A stretch of DNA of 7,427 nucleotides from Pseudomonadota bacterium. GTDB lineage: Bacteria > Pseudomonadota > Gammaproteobacteria > Xanthomonadales > Xanthomonadaceae. The position numbers and the translations under genes are program-made. Of the stretch, positions 1-7,380 are shown in pieces; positions within the stretch are counted from its first letter, which is position 1; the number at the start of each line of letters is the position of its first letter. The notes beneath the pieces are model-generated. The model made no database searches and was not told where the DNA came from. It worked only from the letters and a program-made list of their open reading frames with translations. The stretch spans positions 1 to 7,427 of the forward strand of contig JAHWKC010000107.1 in the NCBI GenBank assembly GCA_019348095.1, in the 5' to 3' direction.

Positions 1-1517
<1,517 letters not shown>

Positions 1518-1535
1518 TTAAATAGACGTGCGGCC

Positions 1536-1544
1536 AGTATAGCA
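1536..1544 (-). promoter_or_regulatory. Probable gyrB promoter, extended -10 (TGCTATACT)
   Basis: On the minus strand the recF-gyrB gap reads TGCTATACT, an extended -10 element (TG-N plus five of six matches to TATAAT). No good -35 is visible at 16-18 bp, which extended -10 promoters can tolerate. Transcription would begin near 1529 and give a leader of about 66 nt before the gyrB ATG. No terminator is visible between recF and this site, so read-through from recF is also possible. The call rests on the motif and its position alone. Confidence 0.5.
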
Positions 1545-1643
1545 GCCGGGGTTGCCCCCCAGTCCCCGCGTGAGGCCGCAAGCATCATGTTCGCAGCCCA
1601 CCTCGGCCGGTCGCCAATCAGCAGGGGTGTGGCTGGGGTCGGG

Positions 1644-2792
1644 TCAAGGGGCACCTTCCAGTCGCACCACCTGCCCGCGTTCCACGTGGAACCTCGCGCC
1701 TGCCTGCACGCCAGCTTCGCCCAGCGACGGCGGCGGTTCGGTGCCGGTCAGGAACACCTGTACGGGAGTGCCTGCGAGTTTCTCGAGTACACGGCGCTGA
1801 TGGCGCCGGTCCAGCTCGGAGCCTAGATCATCCAATGCGATCACCGGCCACTCGCCTGTGGTACTGGCATGGTGCGACGCTTGCCCGAGAATGGCCGCCA
1901 GCGCAGCCAGCTTGGCCTGCCCGCGCGACAGGGCTTCACGTCCGGGCAGCGCGGAAAACACCAGGCGCCAGTCGGCCCGGTGGGGGCCGACCGAAGTGAA
2001 GCCCGCGGCAAGATCGCGATCGCGCGCGAGCAGCAGCGCATCGGCGAGAGGATACTCGTCGCGACGCCACCCGGGGTGATACTCCAGGCGGGTGTCGGCG
2101 AGCTGCGGCGTCATCTCCGTCAGGGCTGCGGTGAAGTAGGGCTGCAGCGCTTCCAGATAGCCTTGCCGCAACCTGCCCAAGGGCTCGCCCGCCTCGGCAA
2201 GTTCGTGCTCCCAGGCCCCGAGTTGTGCGTCCGGGCGCCGCGTCTTGAGTAATGCGTTGCGCTGCTTCAAGGCGCGTAAATAGCGACGCCACAGCGCCAG
2301 GAAGTCACGTTCCACGTGGAACAGCCCCCAGTCCAGATAGCGCCGGCGGTTGTCCGCGCCTCCGGTGATCAGCGCGTGGCTGCCGGGCTCGAACGTAACC
2401 ACCGCAGACGCGGCGCACAGCTCTCCCAGGTGCGACACGGCGGCGCCGTCGAGTCGTCCCTCCCAGCCATCGCCGCTGTGCCGCAGTCCGGCCTTGTGCA
2501 CGCGGGTACCAGCCTTTACTGAGATGTCGCGATCTGTGCCGCTCCGGACCGAGGAGCAAGCTCCGTCGCGCCACTCGACAAAGACCTCCACGGCCGGCGC
2601 ACCCGCCTTGATCACCCCATCGCGGACCCGGCCGCGGAAGCTGCGGCCGTACGCTATAAGGTGCAGCGCCTCCAGCACGCTGGTCTTACCCGCGCCGTTC
2701 TCGCCGGTAATCACATTGAGGCCGGGAGACGGTGCGAGGCTGACCTCGTCAAAGCGCCGCAGATTGCGGATATCGAGCCGGGTGACCTGCAT
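1644..2792 (-). CDS. recF: DNA replication and repair protein RecF
   Basis: RecF is an SMC/ABC-like ATPase that, with RecO and RecR, loads RecA at single-strand gaps and helps stalled forks restart. The 382-residue product is close to the usual 360-380. Walker A is GENGAGKT at residues 30-37, the ABC signature is LSRGQ at 288-292, and Walker B is VIALDD at 317-322 followed by the D-loop LGSELD. The N-terminus MQVTRLDIRNLRRF is typical of the family and fixes the start at 2792; the ribosome-binding site is poor (AAGTAAG). It lies between dnaN and gyrB in the conserved order, but a strong hairpin terminator stands just upstream, so it may be expressed only by read-through from dnaN. Two perfect parS palindromes lie inside the coding region, each encoding Phe-His-Val-Glu (residues 158-161 and 368-371). 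Confidence 0.97.
   Translation of the reverse strand: MQVTRLDIRNLRRFDEVSLAPSPGLNVITGENGAGKTSVLEALHLIAYGRSFRGRVRDGVIKAGAPAVEVFVEWRDGACSSVRSGTDRDISVKAGTRVHKAGLRHSGDGWEGRLDGAAVSHLGELCAASAVVTFEPGSHALITGGADNRRRYLDWGLFHVERDFLALWRRYLRALKQRNALLKTRRPDAQLGAWEHELAEAGEPLGRLRQGYLEALQPYFTAALTEMTPQLADTRLEYHPGWRRDEYPLADALLLARDRDLAAGFTSVGPHRADWRLVFSALPGREALSRGQAKLAALAAILGQASHHASTTGEWPVIALDDLGSELDRRHQRRVLEKLAGTPVQVFLTGTEPPPSLGEAGVQAGARFHVERGQVVRLEGAP
1679..1692. other. parS centromere site 1 (inside recF 3' end)
   Basis: A perfect 14-bp palindrome, GTTCCACGTGGAAC, identical to the core of chromosomal parS, the ParB/Spo0J binding site, as known in Pseudomonas and other proteobacteria. It is in frame in recF, where it encodes Phe368-His-Val-Glu371. 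ParB would load here and spread to organise origin segregation. Confidence 0.88.
2309..2322. other. parS centromere site 2 (inside recF, mid-gene)
   Basis: A second exact copy of GTTCCACGTGGAAC, 630 bp from site 1. It lies inside recF and encodes Phe158-His-Val-Glu161. Exact identity across the whole palindrome at independent places in the gene argues for selection on the DNA as well as on the protein. Confidence 0.88.
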
Positions 2793-2813
2793 GTCTTACT
2801 TTTCGGTTGACCC

Positions 2814-2841
2814 AAAGAAAGCGCCCGGACCAGCCGGGCGC
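2814..2841 (-). terminator. Rho-independent terminator/attenuator between dnaN and recF
   Basis: The arms GCGCCCGG (2821-2828) and CCGGGCGC (2834-2841) form a perfect 8-bp GC-rich stem around a 5-nt loop. Read on the minus strand, the stem is followed at once by TTTCTTT (2820-2814), the layout of an intrinsic terminator. It lies 52 bp after the dnaN stop and only 21 bp before the recF ATG, so it would end dnaN transcripts or attenuate recF. Confidence 0.82.
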
Positions 2842-2856
2842 GAATACTGCATGTGC

Positions 2857-2870
2857 GTTCCACGTGGAAC
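2857..2870. other. parS centromere site 3 (dnaN-recF gap)
   Basis: A third exact copy of the palindrome GTTCCACGTGGAAC. This one is non-coding, between the dnaN stop and the terminator hairpin, 548 bp from site 2 and about 1.1 kb from the putative oriC. Three perfect sites within 1.2 kb make a ParB-loading cluster close to the origin. Confidence 0.92.
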
Positions 2871-2893
2871 CTAAACGGCAGGCTGCCCGCCAC

Positions 2894-3994
2894 TCAGAGC
2901 CGCAAAGGCATCACCACGTGCCGGCACTTGTCGTTGGCGGCTTCGCGCAGCAGCGCCGAGGAGTTGGCATCGCGCAAGGCGAGAACCACCTGCTCGTCGC
3001 GCAGCGCGCTGAGGGCATCGAGCAGATAGTTGACGTTGAACCCGACCGCCAGGTCGTCGACCTTGGTCTCGGCCTCGACCTCTTCCTGCGCCTCTTCCTG
3101 TTCGGGATTGTGCGCGCTGATCTTGAGCTGGCCCGGCGAGACCTCGATCCGGACGCCACGGTATTTCTCGTTGGACAGGATCGCGGCGCGTTGCAGCGAC
3201 GCGCGCAGAACCTCGCGATCGATCCGTACTTCCTTGTCCGCGCCGATCGGGATCACCGCTTCGTAGTCGGGGAAGCGCCCGTCGATCAGCTTGCTGGTGA
3301 AGGTGACATCGTCGCGCTTGACCCGGATATGGCCGCGGCCCATCTCGATCTCGATCTCGCGGTCGCCGCCCTCGAGCAGGCGCTGCAGCTCGGTCACGCC
3401 CTTGCGCGGCACGATGATCTGCCGTTTGGTCTGGGCGCTGCCTTCGTATGCGGCCTCGCACAGCGCCAGGCGATGGCCATCGGTGGCCACGCAGCGCAGG
3501 CTGTCCTCGCGCAGGTCGAACAGCAGGCCGTTGAGGTAGTAGCGCACGTCCTGCTGGGCCATCGCAAAGGCGGTGCGCTCGATCAGCTCCTTCAGCGAGG
3601 CCTCCGGCACGCGTACGCGTTCGGTCGCTTCGACCTCGTCGATGGAGGGGAAGTCATTGGCCGGCAGGCTTGCCAGGGTGAAGCGCGAACGGCCGGCCTG
3701 GACCGCCACCTTTTCGGCGGCCTGCGACACGGTGACCTTGCTGCCGTCGGGCAGGGCACGGACGATCTCGAACAGCTTGCGCGCAGGAATCGTGATCTCC
3801 CCGTCCTCGGCCTCATCGACCATGACCCGCGAGACCATTTCGACCTCCAGGTCGGTACCCGTCAGCGAGAGCTGGCCCTCGCGGACCTGCACCAGCAGGT
3901 TGGCCAGCACCGGCAAGGTCTGCCGGCGTTCGACCACGTTGACCACTTGCGCCAACGGTTTCAGGAAGATTTCGCGCTGCAGGCTGAAACGCAT
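2894..3994 (-). CDS. dnaN: DNA polymerase III beta subunit (sliding clamp)
   Basis: DnaN forms the dimeric ring clamp that tethers DNA polymerase III and many repair factors to DNA. The 366-residue product matches the length of the E. coli protein. The N-terminus MRFSLQREIFLKPL fits the first clamp domain. ATDGHRLA at 170-177 and the C-terminal VVMPLRL form the hydrophobic cleft that binds clamp-binding peptides, and HNPEQEEAQEEVE followed by FNVNYLLDAL marks the third domain. The start at 3994 is supported by a good ribosome-binding site (AAAGGGG, 5 nt upstream) and by the conserved N-terminus. It follows dnaA across the putative origin and ends at a terminator before recF. I found no convincing promoter of its own, so it may be co-transcribed with dnaA through the origin. 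Confidence 0.98.
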   Translation of the reverse strand: MRFSLQREIFLKPLAQVVNVVERRQTLPVLANLLVQVREGQLSLTGTDLEVEMVSRVMVDEAEDGEITIPARKLFEIVRALPDGSKVTVSQAAEKVAVQAGRSRFTLASLPANDFPSIDEVEATERVRVPEASLKELIERTAFAMAQQDVRYYLNGLLFDLREDSLRCVATDGHRLALCEAAYEGSAQTKRQIIVPRKGVTELQRLLEGGDREIEIEMGRGHIRVKRDDVTFTSKLIDGRFPDYEAVIPIGADKEVRIDREVLRASLQRAAILSNEKYRGVRIEVSPGQLKISAHNPEQEEAQEEVEAETKVDDLAVGFNVNYLLDALSALRDEQVVLALRDANSSALLREAANDKCRHVVMPLRL

Positions 3995-3999
3995 GTGGA

Positions 4000-4006
4000 C
4001 CCCTTT
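4000..4006 (-). promoter_or_regulatory. dnaN ribosome-binding site
   Basis: The minus strand reads AAAGGGG with 5 nt to the ATG at 3994. It is one of the few strong Shine-Dalgarno sequences in this window and it fixes the dnaN start. Confidence 0.75.
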
Positions 4007-4110
4007 ACCCCATGGTGACTGGAGCCGGAAGGTCCAGTACGAAAGATTGGATAAATCAAAAGCTTGGTGGTGATGGTGCCGCCAAAACCCCGGGAAAACT
4101 CACCCAACGA

Positions 4111-4131
4111 TCTGATATTAAAAGAAAAACT
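4111..4131. other. AT-rich stretch, candidate DNA-unwinding element
   Basis: About 21 bp that are almost all A/T with a purine-rich run (GATATTAAAAGAAAAAC), roughly 50 bp from the nearest DnaA box. This is the expected composition and place for duplex opening by DnaA. The exact limits are a guess. Confidence 0.45.
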
Positions 4132-4178
4132 GCGATCATGAACCGCGGTAAAACCACCCTTGGAACGGCCTGACAACC

Positions 4179-4187
4179 TGTGGACAA
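4179..4187 (-). promoter_or_regulatory. DnaA box, one mismatch (TTGTCCACA)
   Basis: TGTGGACAA on the plus strand is TTGTCCACA on the minus strand, one base away from the consensus TTATCCACA and oriented opposite to the box at 4215-4223. Confidence 0.65.
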
Positions 4188-4214
4188 TTTCGGGTGGTCC
4201 AGGCGCCCTGCACT

Positions 4215-4223
4215 TTATCCACA
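4215..4223 (+). promoter_or_regulatory. DnaA box, perfect (TTATCCACA)
   Basis: An exact match to the high-affinity DnaA box, 40 bp past the dnaA stop codon. It is the anchor of the putative origin. Confidence 0.85.
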
Positions 4224-4262
4224 ACTTATAGGCATTTCATACACCCGTCACTTGCGCCGACC

Positions 4263-5594
4263 TCACTCGCTGAGCTTGCGGATCAGCTTGTCCCAATCCT
4301 CACGCAACTTGCCGTCGGTCTCCATCAACGTGCGGATCTGCCGGCAGGCGTGCAACACGGTGGTGTGGTCGCGCCCGGCGAACGCGTCGCCGATCTCCGG
4401 CAGGCTGTGCTCGGTCAGCTCCTTGGTCAGCGCCATGGCCATCTGGCGTGGACGGGCGAGCGAGCGGGTCCGCCGTTTCGACAACAAGTCCTTGATCTGA
4501 AGGCCATAGTAGTCTGCCACGGTCTTCTGGATGTTGGGGATGCCAATGGACTGTTGCTGCGCGCGCAGCAGGTCGCGCAGGGTTTCCTGGGCGAACTCGG
4601 GCGTGATCGCGCGTCCGGTGAAATTGGCACGGGCGGCCAGGGTGTTGAGGGCGCCTTCCAGGTCGCGCACGTTGGAGCGCATCTTCTTGGCCAGCAGGAA
4701 CGCGACTTCCTCCGGAATCAGGGTGCCGCGCTCCTTGGCCTTGGACAGCACGATCTGCGCGCGGGTCTCGAAATCCGGTGGCTCGATCGCCACGCTCAAG
4801 CCCCAGGCCAGGCGCGACTTCAGCCGCGGCTCCAGCCCCTCGACCTCGCGCGGGTAGCGATCGCAGGTCAGGATGATCTGCTGCTTGCCGTCGAACAGCG
4901 CATTGAAGGTGTGGAAGAACTCCTCCTGGGTGCGGTCCTTGCCGGCGAAGAACTGGATGTCGTCGATCAGCAGCGCGTCGACCTGCTGGAACTGGCGTTT
5001 GAAGCCGTCCATCGCCTTTTCCTGCAGGGCCTTCATCATCGCGCTGAAGAACTGCTCGCTGCGCAGGTACATCACCCGGGTACCGGGATTGGCCGCGCGC
5101 ATGGCGTTGCCAGCGGCGAACATCAGGTGGGTCTTGCCCAGCCCGGTGCCGCCGTAGAGCAGCAGCGGATTGTGGGCGCGGTCCCCGGGCTTCAGCGCGG
5201 CCTGCCCGGCCGCGGCGCGCCCGAGCTGGTTGCTGCGGCCTTCCACGAAATTGTCGAAGGTGTAGTGGCTGTCGAGATGACCGTTGAAGGTCTCGATCGC
5301 CAGGGTCGCGGCCGGCCGTGGCGCCGAGGCCGGTTCAACCGGGCGGGGCGCGGCGGCGCGTGGCAGCGAACCGACCTCGAGGCTGACCTCGCCGCTGCCG
5401 GAAAAATGCGCCAGCAACTCGCGAATACGCACCAGGTAGCGTTCGCGCACGTGTTCGACCACGAAAGCGTTGGGTGCGTAGAGCACCGTGCCGTCGTGAC
5501 GGCGCAAGGCCTGCAGCGGCTTGAGCCAGGTGTGGACGTCCTCGGCCGGGAACTCGGCTTCGAGGCGTTCGAGGCAGCGGGGCCAGACGTCCAT
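4263..5594 (-). CDS. dnaA: Chromosomal replication initiator protein DnaA
   Basis: DnaA is the AAA+ initiator that binds DnaA boxes, melts oriC and recruits the helicase. The 443-residue product is about the xanthomonad length; domain II (residues ~72-100) is a short Pro/Ala-rich linker. Walker A is GGTGLGKTH (148-156) and Walker B is LLIDDIQF (208-215). [12 protein letters not shown] (255-266) is the box VII region, and [10 protein letters not shown] (308-317) carries sensor II. Domain IV ends with the DNA-reading signature [16 protein letters not shown] (406-421). The frame is open 70 codons further up to 5804, but [16 protein letters not shown] is the conserved domain I start, so ATG 5594 is chosen; its ribosome-binding site is weak. 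It faces away from rpmH and directly precedes the putative origin. Confidence 0.97.
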   Translation of the reverse strand: MDVWPRCLERLEAEFPAEDVHTWLKPLQALRRHDGTVLYAPNAFVVEHVRERYLVRIRELLAHFSGSGEVSLEVGSLPRAAAPRPVEPASAPRPAATLAIETFNGHLDSHYTFDNFVEGRSNQLGRAAAGQAALKPGDRAHNPLLLYGGTGLGKTHLMFAAGNAMRAANPGTRVMYLRSEQFFSAMMKALQEKAMDGFKRQFQQVDALLIDDIQFFAGKDRTQEEFFHTFNALFDGKQQIILTCDRYPREVEGLEPRLKSRLAWGLSVAIEPPDFETRAQIVLSKAKERGTLIPEEVAFLLAKKMRSNVRDLEGALNTLAARANFTGRAITPEFAQETLRDLLRAQQQSIGIPNIQKTVADYYGLQIKDLLSKRRTRSLARPRQMAMALTKELTEHSLPEIGDAFAGRDHTTVLHACRQIRTLMETDGKLREDWDKLIRKLSE

Positions 5595-5679
5595 AGATGT
5601 TGTGCGCGGGTTCTTGATGGCGAAACGGCTCCAAGCACGACGCCGGGGCATCGCGCCACGGGCCGGCGACGGGTCGGCC

Positions 5680-5688
5680 AGACTAGCA
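5680..5688 (-). promoter_or_regulatory. Possible dnaA promoter, extended -10 (TGCTAGTCT)
   Basis: The minus strand reads TGCTAGTCT about 86 bp upstream of the dnaA ATG, the same TGCTAnnCT pattern as the candidate gyrB promoter. The hexamer itself is a weak match to TATAAT and there is no clear -35 at normal spacing. The leader would be about 80 nt. Confidence 0.35.
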
Positions 5689-5872
5689 CCGGCGCGGGGG
5701 CGGGAACAGGCAACAGATGGTGCGGCCGGGAAAGTTGCGCGTCGGAACGTGCGGGACTCGGAAGAGCATGGTCGGCCCAGAGCCAAGGTAGGCGTGCGGC
5801 CCACGGCTGCTTATTTCGGATCAACTAATGAACGGCATAGGCCGGCGAAGGCAGGACCCGAATCGAACGCAT

Positions 5873-5888
5873 ACCAGCGACCGCTGGT
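5873..5888. repeat. Inverted repeat / stem-loop A
   Basis: ACCAGCG (5873-5879) and CGCTGGT (5882-5888) are exact reverse complements separated by 2 nt. As RNA this would be a 6-bp stem with a tetraloop-sized loop; as DNA it is a possible protein-binding palindrome. No T-run follows on either strand, so it is not an intrinsic terminator. Confidence 0.6.
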
Positions 5889-5892
5889 CTGA

Positions 5893-5909
5893 CGGTTTCG
5901 AAGAAACCG
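5893..5909. repeat. Inverted repeat / stem-loop B
   Basis: CGGTTTC (5893-5899) and GAAACCG (5903-5909) are exact reverse complements around GAA. It lies 4 bp from stem-loop A, so the two form a tandem pair between the dnaA and rpmH promoters. Function unknown. Confidence 0.6.
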
Positions 5910-5910
5910 C

Positions 5911-5932
5911 CGAGTCCCGCTCCCGAGTCCCG
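5911..5932. repeat. Short direct repeat CGAGTCCCG (two copies)
   Basis: Two exact 9-bp copies start at 5911 and 5924, 13 bp apart, with a partial third unit (CCCGAG) overlapping. Similar GAGTCCCG-type low-complexity repeats are common, as I recall, in intergenic DNA of Xanthomonas, Stenotrophomonas and Lysobacter, which would fit the taxonomic placement. Confidence 0.55.
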
Positions 5933-5974
5933 AGCACCCGCTGTGCGGCGCGGCAAAGCCAGGGCCGGCGACAG

Positions 5975-6004
5975 TTGACCCCGCGGCCGCCGCGCCGCTA
6001 GACT
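5975..6004 (+). promoter_or_regulatory. Probable rpmH-rnpA promoter
   Basis: TTGACC (5975-5980) and TAGACT (5999-6004) are separated by 18 bp, a credible sigma-70 pair with 5/6 and 4/6 matches. Transcription would start near 6011, giving a ~30-nt leader before rpmH. The spacer is almost entirely G/C. Confidence 0.65.
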
Positions 6005-6040
6005 TGCCGGTCTTATTCGCCGTCAACGCAGAGCCGCACC

Positions 6041-6181
6041 ATGGCCACCAAGCGCACTTACCAGCCCAGCAACCTCAAGCGCAAGCGCGACCACGGCTTC
6101 CGTGCCCGCATGGCGACGGCCGACGGCCGCAAGATTCTGGCGCGCCGTCGCGCCAAGGGTCGCAAGCGTCTCTGCGCCTAA
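6041..6181 (+). CDS. rpmH: 50S ribosomal protein L34
   Basis: L34 is a small, highly basic protein of the large ribosomal subunit. The 46-residue product has the usual length and the signature [19 protein letters not shown] in its first half, followed by the basic tail [13 protein letters not shown]. The start is fixed by the canonical [10 protein letters not shown]. It is the first gene of the rightward rpmH-rnpA-yidC operon, 49 bp before rnpA, behind a good promoter. Its position beside dnaA is conserved across many bacteria. Confidence 0.98.
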   Translation: MATKRTYQPSNLKRKRDHGFRARMATADGRKILARRRAKGRKRLCA

Positions 6182-6230
6182 GCGCGTCGACTGCCTTGCC
6201 ACGGCCGCCCCGCGTGGCCGTTCGTGTCCG

Positions 6231-6665
6231 ATGACTTCGACCCGCTTCCCGCGCACCGCGCGGGTGCGCGCGCGTTCCGACTTCGATCGCATCTTCAAGC
6301 ACGGCCGGCGCGTGGCGCTGCCCGTGCTTGCTTTGCATTTCCAGGCCCGCGGCGAGTTGCCCGGCGCGGGCGATGCCCGGCTCGGGCTGGCGGTTTCGCG
6401 CAAGGTCGATCCGCATGCGGTCGGCCGCAATCGGATCAAGCGGGTGCTGCGCGACCTGTTCCGCCACCAGCGCGCCGCTCTGGCGGCCGGTGACTACGTC
6501 GTGGTTGCCCGTCCCGGTGCCTCGCAATGCGATGGTGCGCAGTTGCGCGAGGCCTTGCTGCGGCTGTTGCAGCGTGCCGGCGCGTTGCCGGTGCCATCCC
6601 CGGACGGCACAATGCCGGCCGCTCCCCCTGCTACCGACTCCGCGCCGGACCTGCGTCCCGGCTGA
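6231..6665 (+). CDS. rnpA: Ribonuclease P protein component
   Basis: RnpA is the protein cofactor of RNase P, which with the catalytic RNA removes 5' leaders from pre-tRNAs. The 144-residue product has the RNR signature in GRNRIKRVLRDLFR (residues 65-78, RNR at 66-68), preceded by ARLGLAVSRKVD (49-60) and followed by AGDYVVVARPGA. The N-terminal TSTRFPRTARVRARSDF fits the family and supports ATG 6231, although no clear ribosome-binding site precedes it. It is somewhat longer than the ~119-residue E. coli protein because of a Pro/Ala-rich C-terminal tail (about residues 120-144), as I recall for xanthomonads. It lies 41 bp before the yidC start; no yidD fits between them. Confidence 0.96.
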   Translation: MTSTRFPRTARVRARSDFDRIFKHGRRVALPVLALHFQARGELPGAGDARLGLAVSRKVDPHAVGRNRIKRVLRDLFRHQRAALAAGDYVVVARPGASQCDGAQLREALLRLLQRAGALPVPSPDGTMPAAPPATDSAPDLRPG

Positions 6666-6706
6666 GTCGCTGCTGCCCATGAACATCCACGCGTGACCCG
6701 CCGCCC

Positions 6707-6841
6707 ATGAACCAGACCCGTGTCTTCCTGATCTTCGCCTGGCTGATGGTGGCGACCCTGCTGTGGATGGAGTGGGACAAGGAGCAGACCGCCGCGCCGC
6801 CGACCACGGCAGCCGTCACCGGCGAGGTCGCCGACGCCTAG
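6707..6841 (+). pseudogene. yidC: YidC membrane insertase, N-terminal fragment only
   Basis: YidC inserts proteins into the inner membrane, alone or with SecYEG, and normally has about 550-580 residues. Only 44 codons are present. They begin with [15 protein letters not shown], the typical xanthomonad YidC start, continue through the first membrane anchor (about residues 5-23) into the start of the Ala/Pro/Thr-rich periplasmic linker, and stop at TAG 6839-6841. None of the large periplasmic domain or the five-helix insertase core follows, in any frame. Beyond this point the DNA belongs to a different gene on the other strand. The gene is essential where tested, so an intact copy must exist elsewhere or the joint is artificial. 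The identity of the fragment is well supported by sequence and by position after rnpA. Confidence 0.85.
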
Positions 6842-6846
6842 CAGAG
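6836..6846. other. Junction between yidC and an unrelated gene
   Basis: To the left, the plus strand reads as the yidC 5' end; to the right, the minus strand reads as the interior of a DUF2254-like gene. Both genes lose their 3' parts here. There is no transposase, target duplication or long inverted repeat at the joint. The exact breakpoint could lie several tens of bases either way, because the YidC linker is poorly conserved. Confidence 0.6.
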
Positions 6847-7378
6847 CGGGGACGGCCCAGCGAGCGCGTACGTGCAGCTGGTGCAGGAGCTCCCAGGTAG
6901 CGCTGGCCAGCAGCGCGAGGGTGCTCAGCATGAGTGCGGCGAGGACGATGGCGACCAGGATGGACAGATGGGGCGGGTCGGCGGCAGGCCCCTGCGGCGC
7001 GCTGGGGTCAGGCAGCACCCGCAGCAGCGACACCATGTAGGCGAAGAAGCCGACCAGCAGCCCCATCATCGACTGCTGGAACCAGTCCTGGAGGAAGCCG
7101 TGCACCACGCGCGGGGAGTACTGGGCTGAGGCCAGCTGCACGGAGGCGGCGCGGACCCAGAAGGTGATGCCCGCGAGGGTCAGCGTCGCCCCGGCGAGCG
7201 TGACGAGCAGCGGTCGGGCGTGCCCGGTCGGGTACTGCAGCGCCGCCGGCACCGAGCCGGGGCCGATCAGCTGATCAAGGCTCAGCATCACCCACGCGAG
7301 CAGCAGGCCGCCTACGATGAACGCGACGGGCCGCAGCAGGATGGCGTCACGGAACCGGTGCCGGATCGTGTCGAGCAT
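6842..7378 (-). pseudogene. DUF2254-like membrane protein, N-terminal ~180 residues (truncated)
   Basis: Starting at ATG 7378, with a strong ribosome-binding site just upstream, about 179 residues resemble the N-terminal half of DUF2254 membrane proteins, whose function is not known. Hydrophobic segments lie near residues 15-34, 56-76, 104-121 and 138-160. The stretch LASAQYSPRVVHGFLQDW (82-99), then GLLVGFFAYMVSLLRVLPD and PPHLSILVAIVLAALML, fits that family's first conserved block as I remember it. The family usually has 400 or more residues. Here the similarity stops at about 6842, and the frame then runs on antisense through yidC and rnpA to 6494, which is not expected to be real protein. 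It converges on the yidC fragment. The family call is from memory; the truncation follows directly from the layout. Confidence 0.62.
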
Positions 7379-7380
7379 GG

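Larger units (their letters stand above)
3995..4262. other. Putative chromosomal replication origin (oriC), dnaA-dnaN gap
   Basis: This 268-bp stretch holds no gene. It carries a perfect DnaA box, a one-mismatch box in the opposite orientation about 30 bp away, a weaker box-like sequence at 4046-4054 (TTATCCAAT on the minus strand), two GATC sequences and an AT-rich stretch that stands out in a very GC-rich region. In xanthomonads the dnaA-dnaN gap is, as I recall, the functional origin. A cluster of parS sites lies within 1.1-2.6 kb. Gene polarity is consistent, with dnaA-dnaN-recF-gyrB read leftwards away from it. Confidence 0.75.
5595..6040. other. dnaA-rpmH divergent control region (non-coding)
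   Basis: These 446 bp separate the divergent dnaA and rpmH. I see promoter elements at both ends, two perfect stem-loops and a short direct repeat in the middle, and no recognisable gene, RNA or DnaA box matching the consensus. The high GC content keeps frames open, including the upstream extension of dnaA and a 57-codon plus-strand frame, but neither resembles a protein I know. Confidence 0.7.

Noticed and set aside
1642..1647. TTGACC as a -35 element for gyrB
   Set aside because: No -10 is present at 16-19 bp, and it lies about 100 bp from the better extended -10 element at 1536-1544.
2915..2920. Extra CACGTG core in dnaN as a fourth parS site
   Set aside because: The flanks do not continue the palindrome GTTCCACGTGGAAC; only the 6-bp core matches.
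2807..4018. 403-codon plus-strand frame opposite dnaN
   Set aside because: It is a shadow of dnaN; its composition (Gln/Asp/His/Leu-rich) reflects reverse-complement codon bias.
5595..5804. 70-residue N-terminal extension of DnaA
   Set aside because: The upstream stretch is Arg/Pro/Ala-rich without similarity to domain I, while [16 protein letters not shown] at 5594 is the conserved start. The candidate promoter also lies inside the extension.
4194..5828. 544-codon plus-strand frame opposite dnaA
   Set aside because: It is a shadow of dnaA, whose Walker motifs and [10 protein letters not shown] signature are on the minus strand.
5850..5880. T-arm-like motif (GTTCGATTC on the minus strand), possible tRNA or tRNA remnant
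   Set aside because: The T-stem has a mismatch and a wobble, no matching acceptor or anticodon arms were found, and no complete cloverleaf can be drawn.
5828..6001. 57-codon plus-strand frame between dnaA and rpmH
   Set aside because: No ribosome-binding site, no recognisable similarity, and it overlaps the stem-loops and the rpmH promoter.
6679..6696. Five-codon frame (MNIHA) between rnpA and yidC as a leader peptide
   Set aside because: Too short, without a ribosome-binding site or an attenuator structure after it; probably chance.
6494..6841. Continuation of the minus-strand DUF2254-like reading frame, giving a 294-residue 'fusion' protein
   Set aside because: This part is antisense to yidC and to the well-supported rnpA. 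It is rich in Arg/Gly and has no family-like features; the frame stays open because of high GC content.
6812..6856. GCCGTC / GACGGC inverted repeat flanking the yidC junction as a transposon end or terminator
   Set aside because: Only 6 bp per arm in very GC-rich DNA, no target duplication and no T-run; expected by chance.
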